Assembly (NCBI GenBank): GCA_964540815.1
Contig: CAZIOH010000027.1
Span: 1 to 64,000 of the forward strand
Origin: CAZIOH01 sp964540815
GTDB lineage: Bacteria > Myxococcota_A > Polyangia > Fen-1088
Direction: 5' to 3'
DNA: 64,000 nt
Shown one piece after another: positions 38,588-46,830 of the stretch. Every line of letters begins with the position of its first letter. The first letter of the stretch is position 1. The translations under genes and the position numbers were made by a program. A model generated the notes under the pieces. It had not been told where the DNA came from, did not search any database, and saw only the letters and a list, made by a program, of their open reading frames with translations.

Positions 38588-39202
38588 TCAGGCAGGATCC
38601 GCCGACAAAGCCCAGTAGCGGATGCTCTTCCGATCGGTCGAGGCAAATTCATCCACGAGCGCGCCTTTCCAGATCTTCTTGAGCTCGGGGCTGAGCACCA
38701 GCTTGTGGGTGTCCCCGACCTTGAAGCTGCGGAGCTTGCCGGAGACCTGCGCCTTCATGGCATCCGTGATCTTGCTCCGGGGCTGGCGCGGCTTGTAGTG
38801 AGCCACCAGGATGGACTGCTTGTCCATCGGGCCACCGATGACCTGATAGCGCATCACGTAGGCATAGTCGTAGAGATCGTCGGGCGGGAACTGGGTGGGC
38901 ACCTCGACCAGCTTCGCGGTCACCGTGAGCGGGGCCGGGCCCTCGGCCGCATGCACCGCCCTCGCCGCTCCACCGGCGAGAGTGAGCAACAGGCCCGCGG
39001 CGGTCAGCGCCACGAGGGCGGAGCGGCCCGCACGGTTCGGCGTTCGCGATGTCGAGGTCCTGGTCTGGGTCTGGGTCNNNNNNNNNNNNNNNNNNNNNNN
39101 NNNNNNNNNNNNNNNNNNNNNNNNNNNNNNNNNNNNNNNNNNNNNNNNNNNNNNNNNNNNNNNNNNNNNNNNNNNNNGGGTCGGGGTCGGGGTCGGGGTC
39201 AT
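38588..39202 (-). CDS. Secreted protein at the end of the O-acetylation operon, with gap
   Basis: About 204 residues as drawn. ATG 39202 has GGAGGA upstream and overlaps the SirB1-like stop (ATGA). The N-terminus is a Thr-Pro then Thr-Gln dipeptide tract interrupted by 100 N, followed by a signal peptide (ALVALTAAGLLLTLAGGAARA) and a 130-residue domain (LVEVPTQFPPDDLYDYAYVMRY, ILVAHYKPRQPRSKI, SFKVGDTHKLVLSPELKKIWKGALVDEF). From memory, this domain recurs beside AlgI-type acyltransferase genes. In-phase repeat needs 1+6k bases in the gap and keeps the frame. Probably periplasmic; role unknown. Confidence 0.75.
   Translation of the reverse strand: MTPTPTPTXXXXXXXXXXXXXXXXXXXXXXXXXXXXXXXXXXTQTQTRTSTSRTPNRAGRSALVALTAAGLLLTLAGGAARAVHAAEGPAPLTVTAKLVEVPTQFPPDDLYDYAYVMRYQVIGGPMDKQSILVAHYKPRQPRSKITDAMKAQVSGKLRSFKVGDTHKLVLSPELKKIWKGALVDEFASTDRKSIRYWALSADPA
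39050..39199. repeat. Compound hexamer array (GGGGTC / GGTCTG) with 100-N gap
   Basis: The right flank is GGGGTC units and the left flank is GGTCTG units, encoding Thr-Pro then Thr-Gln on the minus strand. N at 39078-39177 is a placeholder. Confidence 0.88.
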
Positions 39203-40212
39203 GGCAAGGTCCTCCGAGGGAAGAGTCCAGCGTGGATGGGCAGGTCGCCCGGGGCGGGGGGCTCGGTCGGCGGGGTCATCATCGCCTTCGGGGTCGCCGT
39301 CGGGGGCGGGCTGGTCGCCGCGTCGTCCGCCGCGCCCAGCAACAACATCTGCAGGTTCCGAGCCAGGCCTGGTAATTCCGGATTGGCCCTGCCCGCGGAC
39401 CGGTAGGCGCGCGCGGCTCCGACCCGATCCCCCCGCGCCTGGCGCACGGCGCCGAGGCTCGCCCAGGCCTCGGCGAAGGCGGGCAGCTCGTCGGTGGCCC
39501 GGCCATAGGCCACGGCCGCCCCCGGAAGGTCGCCGTCGCCACGCCGTTGATTGCCGAGGTTGAACCAGTGAATGGCCAGCACCTCCGCCGGGGACAGCGG
39601 CCGAAGGTACGCGGTCGCCTCCGCTGGCCACGGGCCGTACTTGCCCACGTACCACGAATCGGGCATGGCCTCTCCGCGGCGCAGCAGCTCGACGTTGCGC
39701 GCGCGGGTGGTGCCAGAGGCCCGGGCGCGCACGAAGAAGTGTCCGGGGACCATGACCCCATCGAGCGGAATCCCGAGCCGCTCGGCCAGCACCAGGTAGA
39801 GCGCCCCGAGTCCGACGCACGAGCCCTTGCGATCGGCCACCACGCTCGGGAGCAGCATGAAGCGGAGCGCGGTGCGCTCGACCTCTCGGGAGAAGCCGAG
39901 CTCCCCGAACACCACGGCGTTCAGGCTGTCCACACCATCCTCCCCTTTGCCCCGGGGGCGGGCAGCGATCCGGTCCGCCATGGTCTCGATGACCTGCCAG
40001 GACCCGGCGACATCGCTCGGGGCCGCTCCGCGCTCGGCGGCGAAGGCGAGGAGCGCGCTCGCGAGGGGGCCCGGAACCCGGTGGTCCCCGCCGCGCGCCG
40101 GATGAAGGGCGCGGCAAGCCGTCCCTTCGGAGGCCGCGGCGAAGATCCCGAGCGCCGCCACCACCACCGACCTCGTGGCGGCCGGGCCGGCGGGGGCGGC
40201 GACCGGGCTCAT
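39199..40212 (-). CDS. SirB1-like transglutaminase-fold protein with TPR tail
   Basis: 337 residues. The N-part contains the SirB1/transglutaminase core: ALRFMLLPSVVADRKGSCVGLGALYLVLAERLGIP, with the nucleophile-position Cys in GSC, and GVMVPGHFFVRA with its His. A TPR segment follows (AIHWFNLGNQRRGDGDLPGAAVAYGRATDELP and SLGAVRQARGDRVGAARAY). Weak signal-like N-terminus. The family has a protease/transglutaminase fold; activity here is unproven. It overlaps both operon neighbours by 4 nt. Confidence 0.85.
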   Translation of the reverse strand: MSPVAAPAGPAATRSVVVAALGIFAAASEGTACRALHPARGGDHRVPGPLASALLAFAAERGAAPSDVAGSWQVIETMADRIAARPRGKGEDGVDSLNAVVFGELGFSREVERTALRFMLLPSVVADRKGSCVGLGALYLVLAERLGIPLDGVMVPGHFFVRARASGTTRARNVELLRRGEAMPDSWYVGKYGPWPAEATAYLRPLSPAEVLAIHWFNLGNQRRGDGDLPGAAVAYGRATDELPAFAEAWASLGAVRQARGDRVGAARAYRSAGRANPELPGLARNLQMLLLGAADDAATSPPPTATPKAMMTPPTEPPAPGDLPIHAGLFPRRTLP

Positions 40213-42437
40213 CGGGACGTGACCATCTGCCAGCCCTCCCAGAAGTCGTGCAGATCCCGCGCCGTCATCATCCAGATCACCAGCTTCTTGGCGGCGAGGG
40301 CCTCGACCCCACGGCGGAGCAGCTTCTGCCGCACGTTCGGGCCACCGCCGTAGCTCATCACCAGATCCACCGGATAGCCGAGCTCCCGGGCCAGGTGGGC
40401 CGACACACCGGCGTGCTCGCAGTCCATGAGCTCGTACACCCCGGTGAAGCTGTCTCCGAGGACCACGATCGGGCTGTCGGGATCGTCCTCGTAGGGTGCC
40501 CCCGCGTCGGTGAAGACCTGGTCGCCGACCAGGTCTTCGGGCGCATAGCGCGCCTTGTCCGCCTCGGGGAGCCGCGAGTGCAGATCGCCGTGGCGGCTGA
40601 AGGGGGCGGGCCTCGTGGTGTAGGTGTGCCGGTGGGCCGCCAGCGCCGAGAACCAGGGATAGCGGCGCACGCGCTCGGCCACCGTGTGGGCCGCGAGCTC
40701 GAGCCCCCGATTGGTCCAGTGGGTGTCCTGGGCCTGGAAGAGGCCGGGCCCGGGCGAGACCGGTGTGGTCGCGGTCGTGGTCTTGGGCGTGGGCGCGACC
40801 GCCTCGGCGGTGCGCGCCGCCAGGAACCCCGGGAGCAGATCCACCACCTCGACGCCCTTGTCCCCGAGCTCGACCAGGAATTTTCGCTCGAAGGGGTTCA
40901 CCACCTGGCCGAGGAAGCGGGCGCCGAGCGCACGCTCCTCGGGGGTGGTGCCGAGCTTGTCGGGGAAGATCTCCTCCTTGGTGGGGACGGGCACGAACAG
41001 CAGATCGACCCCGTGCTCGGCCAGCAGCTTCCGGAACTGGACGATCGCCGGCAGCGGATTCTTCGGACGCTTCTGCTTCTCGATGTCGCCCCCCACCGCG
41101 TAGGCCAGGGACTGGCCGAAGAACAGGAAGCCGTCGCCGCCCGCGGTGGCCTTGGCCTCGTGCGGGATGGCCCCGAGCTTGCGCTCCATGAGCTCGCGCA
41201 GGGGCGCGACCTCGGCGCCCCACCGGGTCCACGACCCGCCGTGGGCGGCGAGCTCGTGCTTGATGGCCGTCAGGACCGGCGCGGGCTCGGGGGACGCCGC
41301 GGTGTGGGGCAGCCGCGGCGTCGGCGCCGCCGCGGCCGCGGTGTCGCCACCCGGGTGGCCGGCGGCGCCTCCGGCGTCCTTGCCGCCTCCGCCGGCGAAC
41401 CCTTCCACCAGGAAGACGTTGTAGACCGGCTTGCCCTCGGGTTTCCCGCGCATGACCACGGTCGGGGCGTCGAAGACCTGGCCGCCGAGCTCGTGGACCA
41501 CGGCTGGCTCGGTCTCGGAGTCGGGCCAGGAGGCGGGTGCGGCGCCGGGCTTGCCGGCCGAGCCGACGAGGTCGGTGTTGTACGAGGGATACCAGTAGGA
41601 GGCGAGCTGGTGCGCCCAGCCCTTCACCTCGGCGGCCGACAGCACCCGGCCGGCGTACTCGTCGTGGACGAACTTCACGAGCGCGCCCAGATCGGAGGCG
41701 AGGGCCGCCGCCGGGACGCGCCCGTACACCTCGCCGAAGCCGTCGTGATCACCGTCGGGGAGCGCGCCCATGTCGTGAAACCAGGGGGCGAATTCGACCT
41801 TGACCCAGAGCTCCCACCCCGGGGCGGCCGGGAGCTGATGCAGGTAGCCGAGCTCGGCCGTCTGCCGGACGAACTGCGGGCCGCCGGGCTCGCCCCAGCT
41901 CTCGGCGCGCACCTTGCTGGTCACGTCCTCGAGCGCGTCGGCGCCGGCCACGTGCTTCGACGCCAGCAGCTCCACCAGCGGCGCCAGCGCCAGCGGGTGC
42001 GCCCGCTCGTCCGCCGTGAGCGGGAGGGCCGCGAAGTCGCCCGTGAGCGAGTCCTTCTCGAGCGCACCCGCGAACGGGTGACCGGTCTCGATGGGCTTCC
42101 CCGAGCCGCGCGCGGCGTTCTCGGGCTCCGGATCCGCGTTCATGAAGTTCGCGTGGTAGGCCGCGTAGTCGAGGTTGGCCCGCGTCGCCCGCGTCACCTT
42201 GCGGACCAGCACCTGCGACTCCGTCCGCCGGTATCCCCGGTTGACCGTGGTCACCTCCGCATGCTCGACGCTCCGCTTCCCCTCGCCCTCCCCCGTCCCG
42301 GCCCCCGCCGCCGGTTGCTTCCAGGGTGCCCCGCCCCCTCCATGCCCGCACGCTCCTCCCCCCAGCAGGGCCGAGGCCACCAGCCACGCCAGCCGCCTGG
42401 ACGCGCGGGGATGCTCGCCGCGTTTCGCGTCACGCAT
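40209..42437 (-). CDS. AlgX/AlgJ-like SGNH acetyltransferase lipoprotein (second copy)
   Basis: 742 residues, lipobox LLGGGACGHGG. A long N-terminal extension (to about residue 310) of unrecognised fold contains acidic calcium-site-like DGDHDGFGEV. The C-terminal half is an AlgX/AlgJ-type SGNH domain with DTHW (571-574) and GDSF (661-664), holding the catalytic Asp, His and Ser. Such enzymes place acetyl groups on exported polysaccharide. It is far longer than AlgJ (about 390). It overlaps the glycosyltransferase stop by 8 nt and the SirB1-like start by 4 nt. Confidence 0.85.
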   Translation of the reverse strand: MRDAKRGEHPRASRRLAWLVASALLGGGACGHGGGGAPWKQPAAGAGTGEGEGKRSVEHAEVTTVNRGYRRTESQVLVRKVTRATRANLDYAAYHANFMNADPEPENAARGSGKPIETGHPFAGALEKDSLTGDFAALPLTADERAHPLALAPLVELLASKHVAGADALEDVTSKVRAESWGEPGGPQFVRQTAELGYLHQLPAAPGWELWVKVEFAPWFHDMGALPDGDHDGFGEVYGRVPAAALASDLGALVKFVHDEYAGRVLSAAEVKGWAHQLASYWYPSYNTDLVGSAGKPGAAPASWPDSETEPAVVHELGGQVFDAPTVVMRGKPEGKPVYNVFLVEGFAGGGGKDAGGAAGHPGGDTAAAAAPTPRLPHTAASPEPAPVLTAIKHELAAHGGSWTRWGAEVAPLRELMERKLGAIPHEAKATAGGDGFLFFGQSLAYAVGGDIEKQKRPKNPLPAIVQFRKLLAEHGVDLLFVPVPTKEEIFPDKLGTTPEERALGARFLGQVVNPFERKFLVELGDKGVEVVDLLPGFLAARTAEAVAPTPKTTTATTPVSPGPGLFQAQDTHWTNRGLELAAHTVAERVRRYPWFSALAAHRHTYTTRPAPFSRHGDLHSRLPEADKARYAPEDLVGDQVFTDAGAPYEDDPDSPIVVLGDSFTGVYELMDCEHAGVSAHLARELGYPVDLVMSYGGGPNVRQKLLRRGVEALAAKKLVIWMMTARDLHDFWEGWQMVTSR

Positions 42438-43146
42438 ACTGGCCCCGCTTGAAGCGCCACATGACCCGCAGGACACGCAAGGTGTAGGTGAAGGCGTTGA
42501 GGTGGGAGATCTCGTCGGCGTACCGGGTGGGGATGGGGGCCTCACCGACCGCGAGCCCGCGCGCGCGGGCCGACGCGATGACCTCGAGGTCGAAGTCGAA
42601 GCTGTCGCTGAGGCGATCGAAGGGCAGCTCGGCGAGGGCGCGGGCCCCGTAGACCAGGTAGCCGCTGTGAAAGTCCGTCATGGGCAAAGCGAACACCGCC
42701 TTCTCGAGCTTGTTGAACAGCCAGTTCCCCGCGTACTTGTAGGCGGGCATCCCGCCGGCGATGGCCTGTCCGCCGGCGATCCGCGAGCCCTGCAGGAGAT
42801 CGAGCCCCCGCCGTTCCATCTCCGCCAGCAGGTCACCGAGCACCTCCGGGCTGTACTGTCCGTCGGCGTGCACCGCCGCCGCGGTGCTGGCGCCGCCGGC
42901 GCGCGCCGCCGCGAGACCGGTCTTCATGGCGGCGCCGTAGCCGCCGTTGGCGTCGCGCACGATGATCTCGAGCTGCTTCACGCCGCGGGCCACGCCGCGC
43001 GCCACCGCGACCGTGTCGTCGGTGCTGCCGTCATCCACCACCACGATCTGCTCGAGATCGGGCGGCCGGGCGTCCACGATGCGACGGATGACCTCGGCGA
43101 GGTGCCGGCGCGCATTGTACGCCGGCACCACGATCCACAGGCTCAC
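42430..43146 (-). CDS. Family 2 glycosyltransferase
   Basis: 238 residues. GT2 fold: IVVPAYNARRHL, IVVVDDGSTDDT, GYGAAMKTGLAAA, the DXD-like VHADGQYSPE and the acceptor-side GSRIAGGQAIAGGMPAYKY. Resembles dolichol/undecaprenyl-phosphate sugar transferases (DPM1/ArnC-like) but lacks the C-terminal membrane helices. Probably loads a sugar onto a lipid carrier in the cytosol. The ArnA-like gene is directly upstream (4-nt overlap), so the donor could be a UDP-pentose (inference). Confidence 0.9.
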   Translation of the reverse strand: MSLWIVVPAYNARRHLAEVIRRIVDARPPDLEQIVVVDDGSTDDTVAVARGVARGVKQLEIIVRDANGGYGAAMKTGLAAARAGGASTAAAVHADGQYSPEVLGDLLAEMERRGLDLLQGSRIAGGQAIAGGMPAYKYAGNWLFNKLEKAVFALPMTDFHSGYLVYGARALAELPFDRLSDSFDFDLEVIASARARGLAVGEAPIPTRYADEISHLNAFTYTLRVLRVMWRFKRGQYA

Positions 43147-44363
43147 GCCGCTCCCCCGCCCGTCCCGGTCGCCCCGAGGCGCGCCGGCGCCCCGGGCGCA
43201 TCCCGCAGCGGGGCTTCCAGTCGGGCCTCGAGCCGGGCTTCGATGATCGGCTGGTAGCGTGCGACGTAATCGTCCACGATGGCCGGCAGCATCTCGGGCA
43301 CGGAGAGCCGGGGCCGCCAGCCGAGCAGCCGCGTCGCCTTCGCGATGGAGGGAATCCGCACCACCGAGTCATCGTACCCCGCGCCGTAATATTCGCGCGC
43401 GCTCACGCGCCGCAGACGGGCCGCCGGCCGATCGGGACGGCGCGAGCGGTACACCTCCGCGAGGGCCCGGGCCAGCGCCCGGATGGTGAGATCGTTGCGC
43501 GGGTTGCCGAGGTTCAGGATCTGCCCCTGGCACGCCCGCGGGCGCTCGACGATCCGCACCAGCGCATCCACGAACTCGTCGACGTACACGAACGAGCGGC
43601 GCTGCGCCCCGCCGTCCACCAGCAACAGATCGCCCCCGGTCATGAGCGCGTGCATGAAGGAGGCGAGGACCCGCGGGATCCCCTCGCCGTCGATGCCCGG
43701 GACGAAGTCCATGCGCGGTCCGATCACGTTGAACGGCCGCACCAGCGTGAACGGCAGACCCGCGTGCTGACCCTCGGCCCAGATCACCCGCTCGAGGAGC
43801 TGCTTGGCGGCGGCGTAGCTCCAGCGCTCCTTGTGCACGGGCCCGAGGCAAAGGGCCGTCCCGTCCTCCGACATCCGCTCGGTGGGGCGGACCCGGCCGT
43901 GGCCGCTCACCGCGGTGCGCCCGTACACCTCGCAGGTCGACAGGTGAACCAGCCAGCGCCGACGGGCGGTGCAGGCCTTCACGAGCGGGATGAGCTCGGT
44001 GTAATTGGCGTCGATGACCTCGAGCGGCCTCGTGTTGTAGAGCGCCGGGTTGCACAGCGCCGTCAGCGACACCACGACGTCCGCGCGCCGCGTGAGGTCG
44101 TCGACCAGCCCGGGCGTGTCGAGGCGGGCGTGGATGCGCTCGAGGCGGGCCGCCCGGACCTCGAGCTTGTCGAGGTTCACATCCACCGCGTCGACGGTCG
44201 CGTCCGGAAAGCGGGCCAGCAACGCCGGCACGAGGTGGGAGCCGATGAACCCACCCGCCCCCAGCACCGCGAAGCGCCGCGGCGCCGCGGGGGCGCCCGG
44301 GCGCGGGCGGGAAACGCCTGCGAGGCGCAAGGGCCGGGCCGCCCGCGAAGACGCGGGGCTCAC
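43143..44363 (-). CDS. ArnA-like NAD-dependent UDP-glucuronate decarboxylase/epimerase
   Basis: 406 residues. Rossmann GAGGFIGSH near the N-terminus, STCEVYGR, YAAAK (catalytic Tyr/Lys), RPFNVIGPRMD and a region (ALMTGGDLLLVDGGAQRRSF, then RIVERP, GQILNLGNPRNDLTIRALA) that is strikingly like the C-terminal decarboxylase domain of ArnA. No formyltransferase domain. It should make a UDP-4-keto-pentose or related nucleotide sugar. Coupled to the GT2 gene downstream and the TolB-like gene upstream by 4-nt overlaps. A Pro/Ala/Gly-rich tail ends the protein. Confidence 0.88.
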   Translation of the reverse strand: MSPASSRAARPLRLAGVSRPRPGAPAAPRRFAVLGAGGFIGSHLVPALLARFPDATVDAVDVNLDKLEVRAARLERIHARLDTPGLVDDLTRRADVVVSLTALCNPALYNTRPLEVIDANYTELIPLVKACTARRRWLVHLSTCEVYGRTAVSGHGRVRPTERMSEDGTALCLGPVHKERWSYAAAKQLLERVIWAEGQHAGLPFTLVRPFNVIGPRMDFVPGIDGEGIPRVLASFMHALMTGGDLLLVDGGAQRRSFVYVDEFVDALVRIVERPRACQGQILNLGNPRNDLTIRALARALAEVYRSRRPDRPAARLRRVSAREYYGAGYDDSVVRIPSIAKATRLLGWRPRLSVPEMLPAIVDDYVARYQPIIEARLEARLEAPLRDAPGAPARLGATGTGGGAA

Positions 44364-45721
44364 TTCGCCTGCGCCTTCTTTCGCACCTTGGCCTTGCTCT
44401 TGGCCTTGGCCTTGACGAGCCCGGTCGACTCCCCGTCGCCGCTGCCGGCCTCGTCACCCGTGGTCGATGTGGGCGTCGGCGTCGACGACGCGGAGGTCGG
44501 CGACGCGGCGCTGGTACTGGTGCTGATGCTGGCGGCGGTCCCGCCACCCTTCGAGCTGCTGCCGCCCGCGTCGGACTTCACCGAGGGCGGCGCCGCCAGG
44601 TCCGAGCGGCCCGAGCCCGCGATGAAGATGTCGGGCCAGCGGTCGTTGCCCGAGTGGTAGGTCAGCCGCGTCGCGCTCTCTGGCTTCGAGCCGACCTCCC
44701 ACAGGTAGATCTCGTAGTCGGCGATGTCGTGATCGTGTCCCCGCTGCGTGGCCGCCCAGACCAGCCACTTGCCGTCGGAGGACAGCTGCGGGAAGTACTC
44801 GTGGGAGCGGCGCCCGGGGATGTCTATCAGGGTCAGCGCGTCGGGATCGGCGTCGGCGTTGGACTTGCCGAGCTTGCCGTCATTGCCGCTTTGGATCGGC
44901 ATGTGCAGGACCCGGCTGCCGCCGTTTCCGGTGGGGTGGACCCAGTAGATCTCCGCGTTGTTCGGGGCCCAGTTGATCTGGCAGCCGTCCCCGGTGCGGG
45001 TCCAGGTCTTCTTCTCCACGCTCCAGATCCCGGTCTCGCGCTTCGAGCCCCGCAGGGTGATGGCGACGAACCTTCCGTCGCGCGACATCTCGGGCTGCTG
45101 CATGAGCGCGCCGTCCAGCTCGGGGACCTTGGCGCTGTCGACCAGCAGCTCCTCGTCGCCCCCCGCCAGCTTGCGGCGGAGGATGCGGGTGCCGCGCGCA
45201 TAGACGATCTCGTCGTTGGACAGCCAGTTTCCCCAGCTGGCGTTGTCGACGATCTTGGTGATGTCCTTGCCCTCGGGGGTCACGGTGAAGATGTCCCACT
45301 TGCCCTCGGTGTTGGCGTCGCGCTCGAACTCCCATCCCTTCTTGCTGCGGGTGAACAGGATGCGCGAGCCGTCGGGGGAGAAGCGCGGGAACCAGTCGAC
45401 GTTCTCACCCGAGGTGATGGGGTGCACCCCCGAGCCATCGGTGTTCATGACGAACAGATCGTGGTTGCCGAGGCGAGAGCTCGACCAGACGATCTGGCCC
45501 TTCACGCGGCCGCCGATCGCCTCCATGGCCTTCTGCTCGTCGGCGCTCGGCTTCTCCTCGCTGCCGGCCGGTGAGCCCGCGCCCACGGTCGCGCAGCCGC
45601 CCCCGAGAGCCAGTGCGCCGAGGAGCGCGGGGGCCAAGATCATCGCGGAAACGAGCAGGCTGGACGAGAGCAGACTGGACGATGCGCCGACGTGGCGGCG
45701 ACCGGGTTCGAGCGCGTTCAT
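44360..45721 (-). CDS. TolB-like (PD40) beta-propeller lipoprotein
   Basis: 453 residues. Lipobox ALGGGCAT after a hydrophobic segment. The body consists of PD40 repeats: HDLFVMNTDGSGVHPITSG, DWFPRFSPDGSRILFTRSKKG, WDIFTVTPEGKDITKIV, EYFPQLSSDGKWLVWAATQRG. The tail has a Ser/Thr/Ala repeat and a Lys-rich end. Such propellers are periplasmic scaffolds. In this operon it may position the acetyltransferases or the growing polymer (inference). Start ATG 45721 overlaps the SDR stop (4 nt). Confidence 0.85.
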   Translation of the reverse strand: MNALEPGRRHVGASSSLLSSSLLVSAMILAPALLGALALGGGCATVGAGSPAGSEEKPSADEQKAMEAIGGRVKGQIVWSSSRLGNHDLFVMNTDGSGVHPITSGENVDWFPRFSPDGSRILFTRSKKGWEFERDANTEGKWDIFTVTPEGKDITKIVDNASWGNWLSNDEIVYARGTRILRRKLAGGDEELLVDSAKVPELDGALMQQPEMSRDGRFVAITLRGSKRETGIWSVEKKTWTRTGDGCQINWAPNNAEIYWVHPTGNGGSRVLHMPIQSGNDGKLGKSNADADPDALTLIDIPGRRSHEYFPQLSSDGKWLVWAATQRGHDHDIADYEIYLWEVGSKPESATRLTYHSGNDRWPDIFIAGSGRSDLAAPPSVKSDAGGSSSKGGGTAASISTSTSAASPTSASSTPTPTSTTGDEAGSGDGESTGLVKAKAKSKAKVRKKAQAK

Positions 45722-46830
45722 GGTGTCCTCCGGAATGCGGGCAGTGGATCGGCGTGCGGGAGCGCGGGGGAAGCGGAGGCCGGGGGCGATCCCGGGGACT
45801 CGACCCGGGCTGAAGCGGCGAGCGGCAGGGTGGCGGCGCCGGGCGCCAGCCGGGGAGCGAAGCAACCGGCGATACCCTCGCGCGCGCCCACCGGCCGGTA
45901 ACCGAGATCGCGCCGCGCTTCCTCGCAGTCGAGATCCGCGTGGTTGACGAACCCGGTGACCCCGTATTGGGTGAGCGGGGGCCTGTCCATCGCCAGGCCC
46001 AGCACCAGCGCGACCGCGCGGTACATCCACACGGGGACGTGCACGAAGGGCTTGGTTTGCCCTTGCAAGTTCAGAAGGAGCCGTCCGAGCTCCTCGATGG
46101 TGATCGATTCCCCACCGCTGAGGTTGTAGGTCTTGCCGAAGCCGATCGGGTTGCCGACCATGCGCGCGAGCCCATCCACCACGTCCTCCGCCCGGACCGG
46201 GCTCTTGCGCGCCTCCCCGCTCCCGATGAAGGGGACGACCGGGAAGCGCTGGAGGAAGCGGAGAAAGAGCATGAACTCCTCGCCGCCCGTGCGGTCATAG
46301 ACCAGGGTCGGCCGGACGATGGTGTGCGCGAAGGCCGTCTCGCCGCGCACGGCGTGCTCGGCGGCGAGCTTGGAGCGCCCGTACGGGGTCAGCCGAGGAT
46401 ACGTGACCGAGGCGGAGGACACATAGACGAAGTGCTTGACCCGCGCGAGGGCCGCGGCGCGGACCACGTTCACCGTCCCGCGGTGGTTCACCGAGTCGAG
46501 CAGCGCCGGATCGCGCGGCAGGATCACCGCCGCGCAGTGCACGACCGTGCGGACCCCCGCCACCGCGGGTCCGAGGGTCGAGGGCTGCCGCACGTCACCC
46601 TCCAGCACCTCGCACCCCCATGCTTCGAGCTGCGGGCGCAGCGGATCGCCCGGCAACACCAGGCCGCGCACCGACCAGCCGTCGCGGATCAGGCGCTGGA
46701 CCAGGCGCCGTCCCATCTCGCCGCCCGCGCCCGTGACCAGCACCAACCCCGTGCGCGGGATGGCAGCGGGGGCGGGCCCCTGTCCCGGGCCCGAAGGCGC
46801 CGACGTCGGCGGATAGGGAGGGAGGCTCAC
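45718..46830 (-). CDS. NAD-dependent epimerase/dehydratase (extended SDR)
   Basis: 370 residues. TGAGGEMGRR nucleotide site, CAAVILPRD, VYVSSASVTYPRLTPYGRSKLAAEH (YxxxK catalytic pair) and RPTLVYDRTGGEE identify an extended SDR acting on a nucleotide sugar or lipid-linked sterol-like substrate. The C-terminal 40 residues are low-complexity. Overlaps both operon neighbours by 4 nt. Confidence 0.88.
   Translation of the reverse strand: MSLPPYPPTSAPSGPGQGPAPAAIPRTGLVLVTGAGGEMGRRLVQRLIRDGWSVRGLVLPGDPLRPQLEAWGCEVLEGDVRQPSTLGPAVAGVRTVVHCAAVILPRDPALLDSVNHRGTVNVVRAAALARVKHFVYVSSASVTYPRLTPYGRSKLAAEHAVRGETAFAHTIVRPTLVYDRTGGEEFMLFLRFLQRFPVVPFIGSGEARKSPVRAEDVVDGLARMVGNPIGFGKTYNLSGGESITIEELGRLLLNLQGQTKPFVHVPVWMYRAVALVLGLAMDRPPLTQYGVTGFVNHADLDCEEARRDLGYRPVGAREGIAGCFAPRLAPGAATLPLAASARVESPGSPPASASPALPHADPLPAFRRTP

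Noticed and set aside
39199..41232. Extension of the SirB1-like protein to 677 residues
   Set aside because: The added part lies out of frame within the AlgJ-like gene; ATG 40212 overlaps its stop as ATGA.
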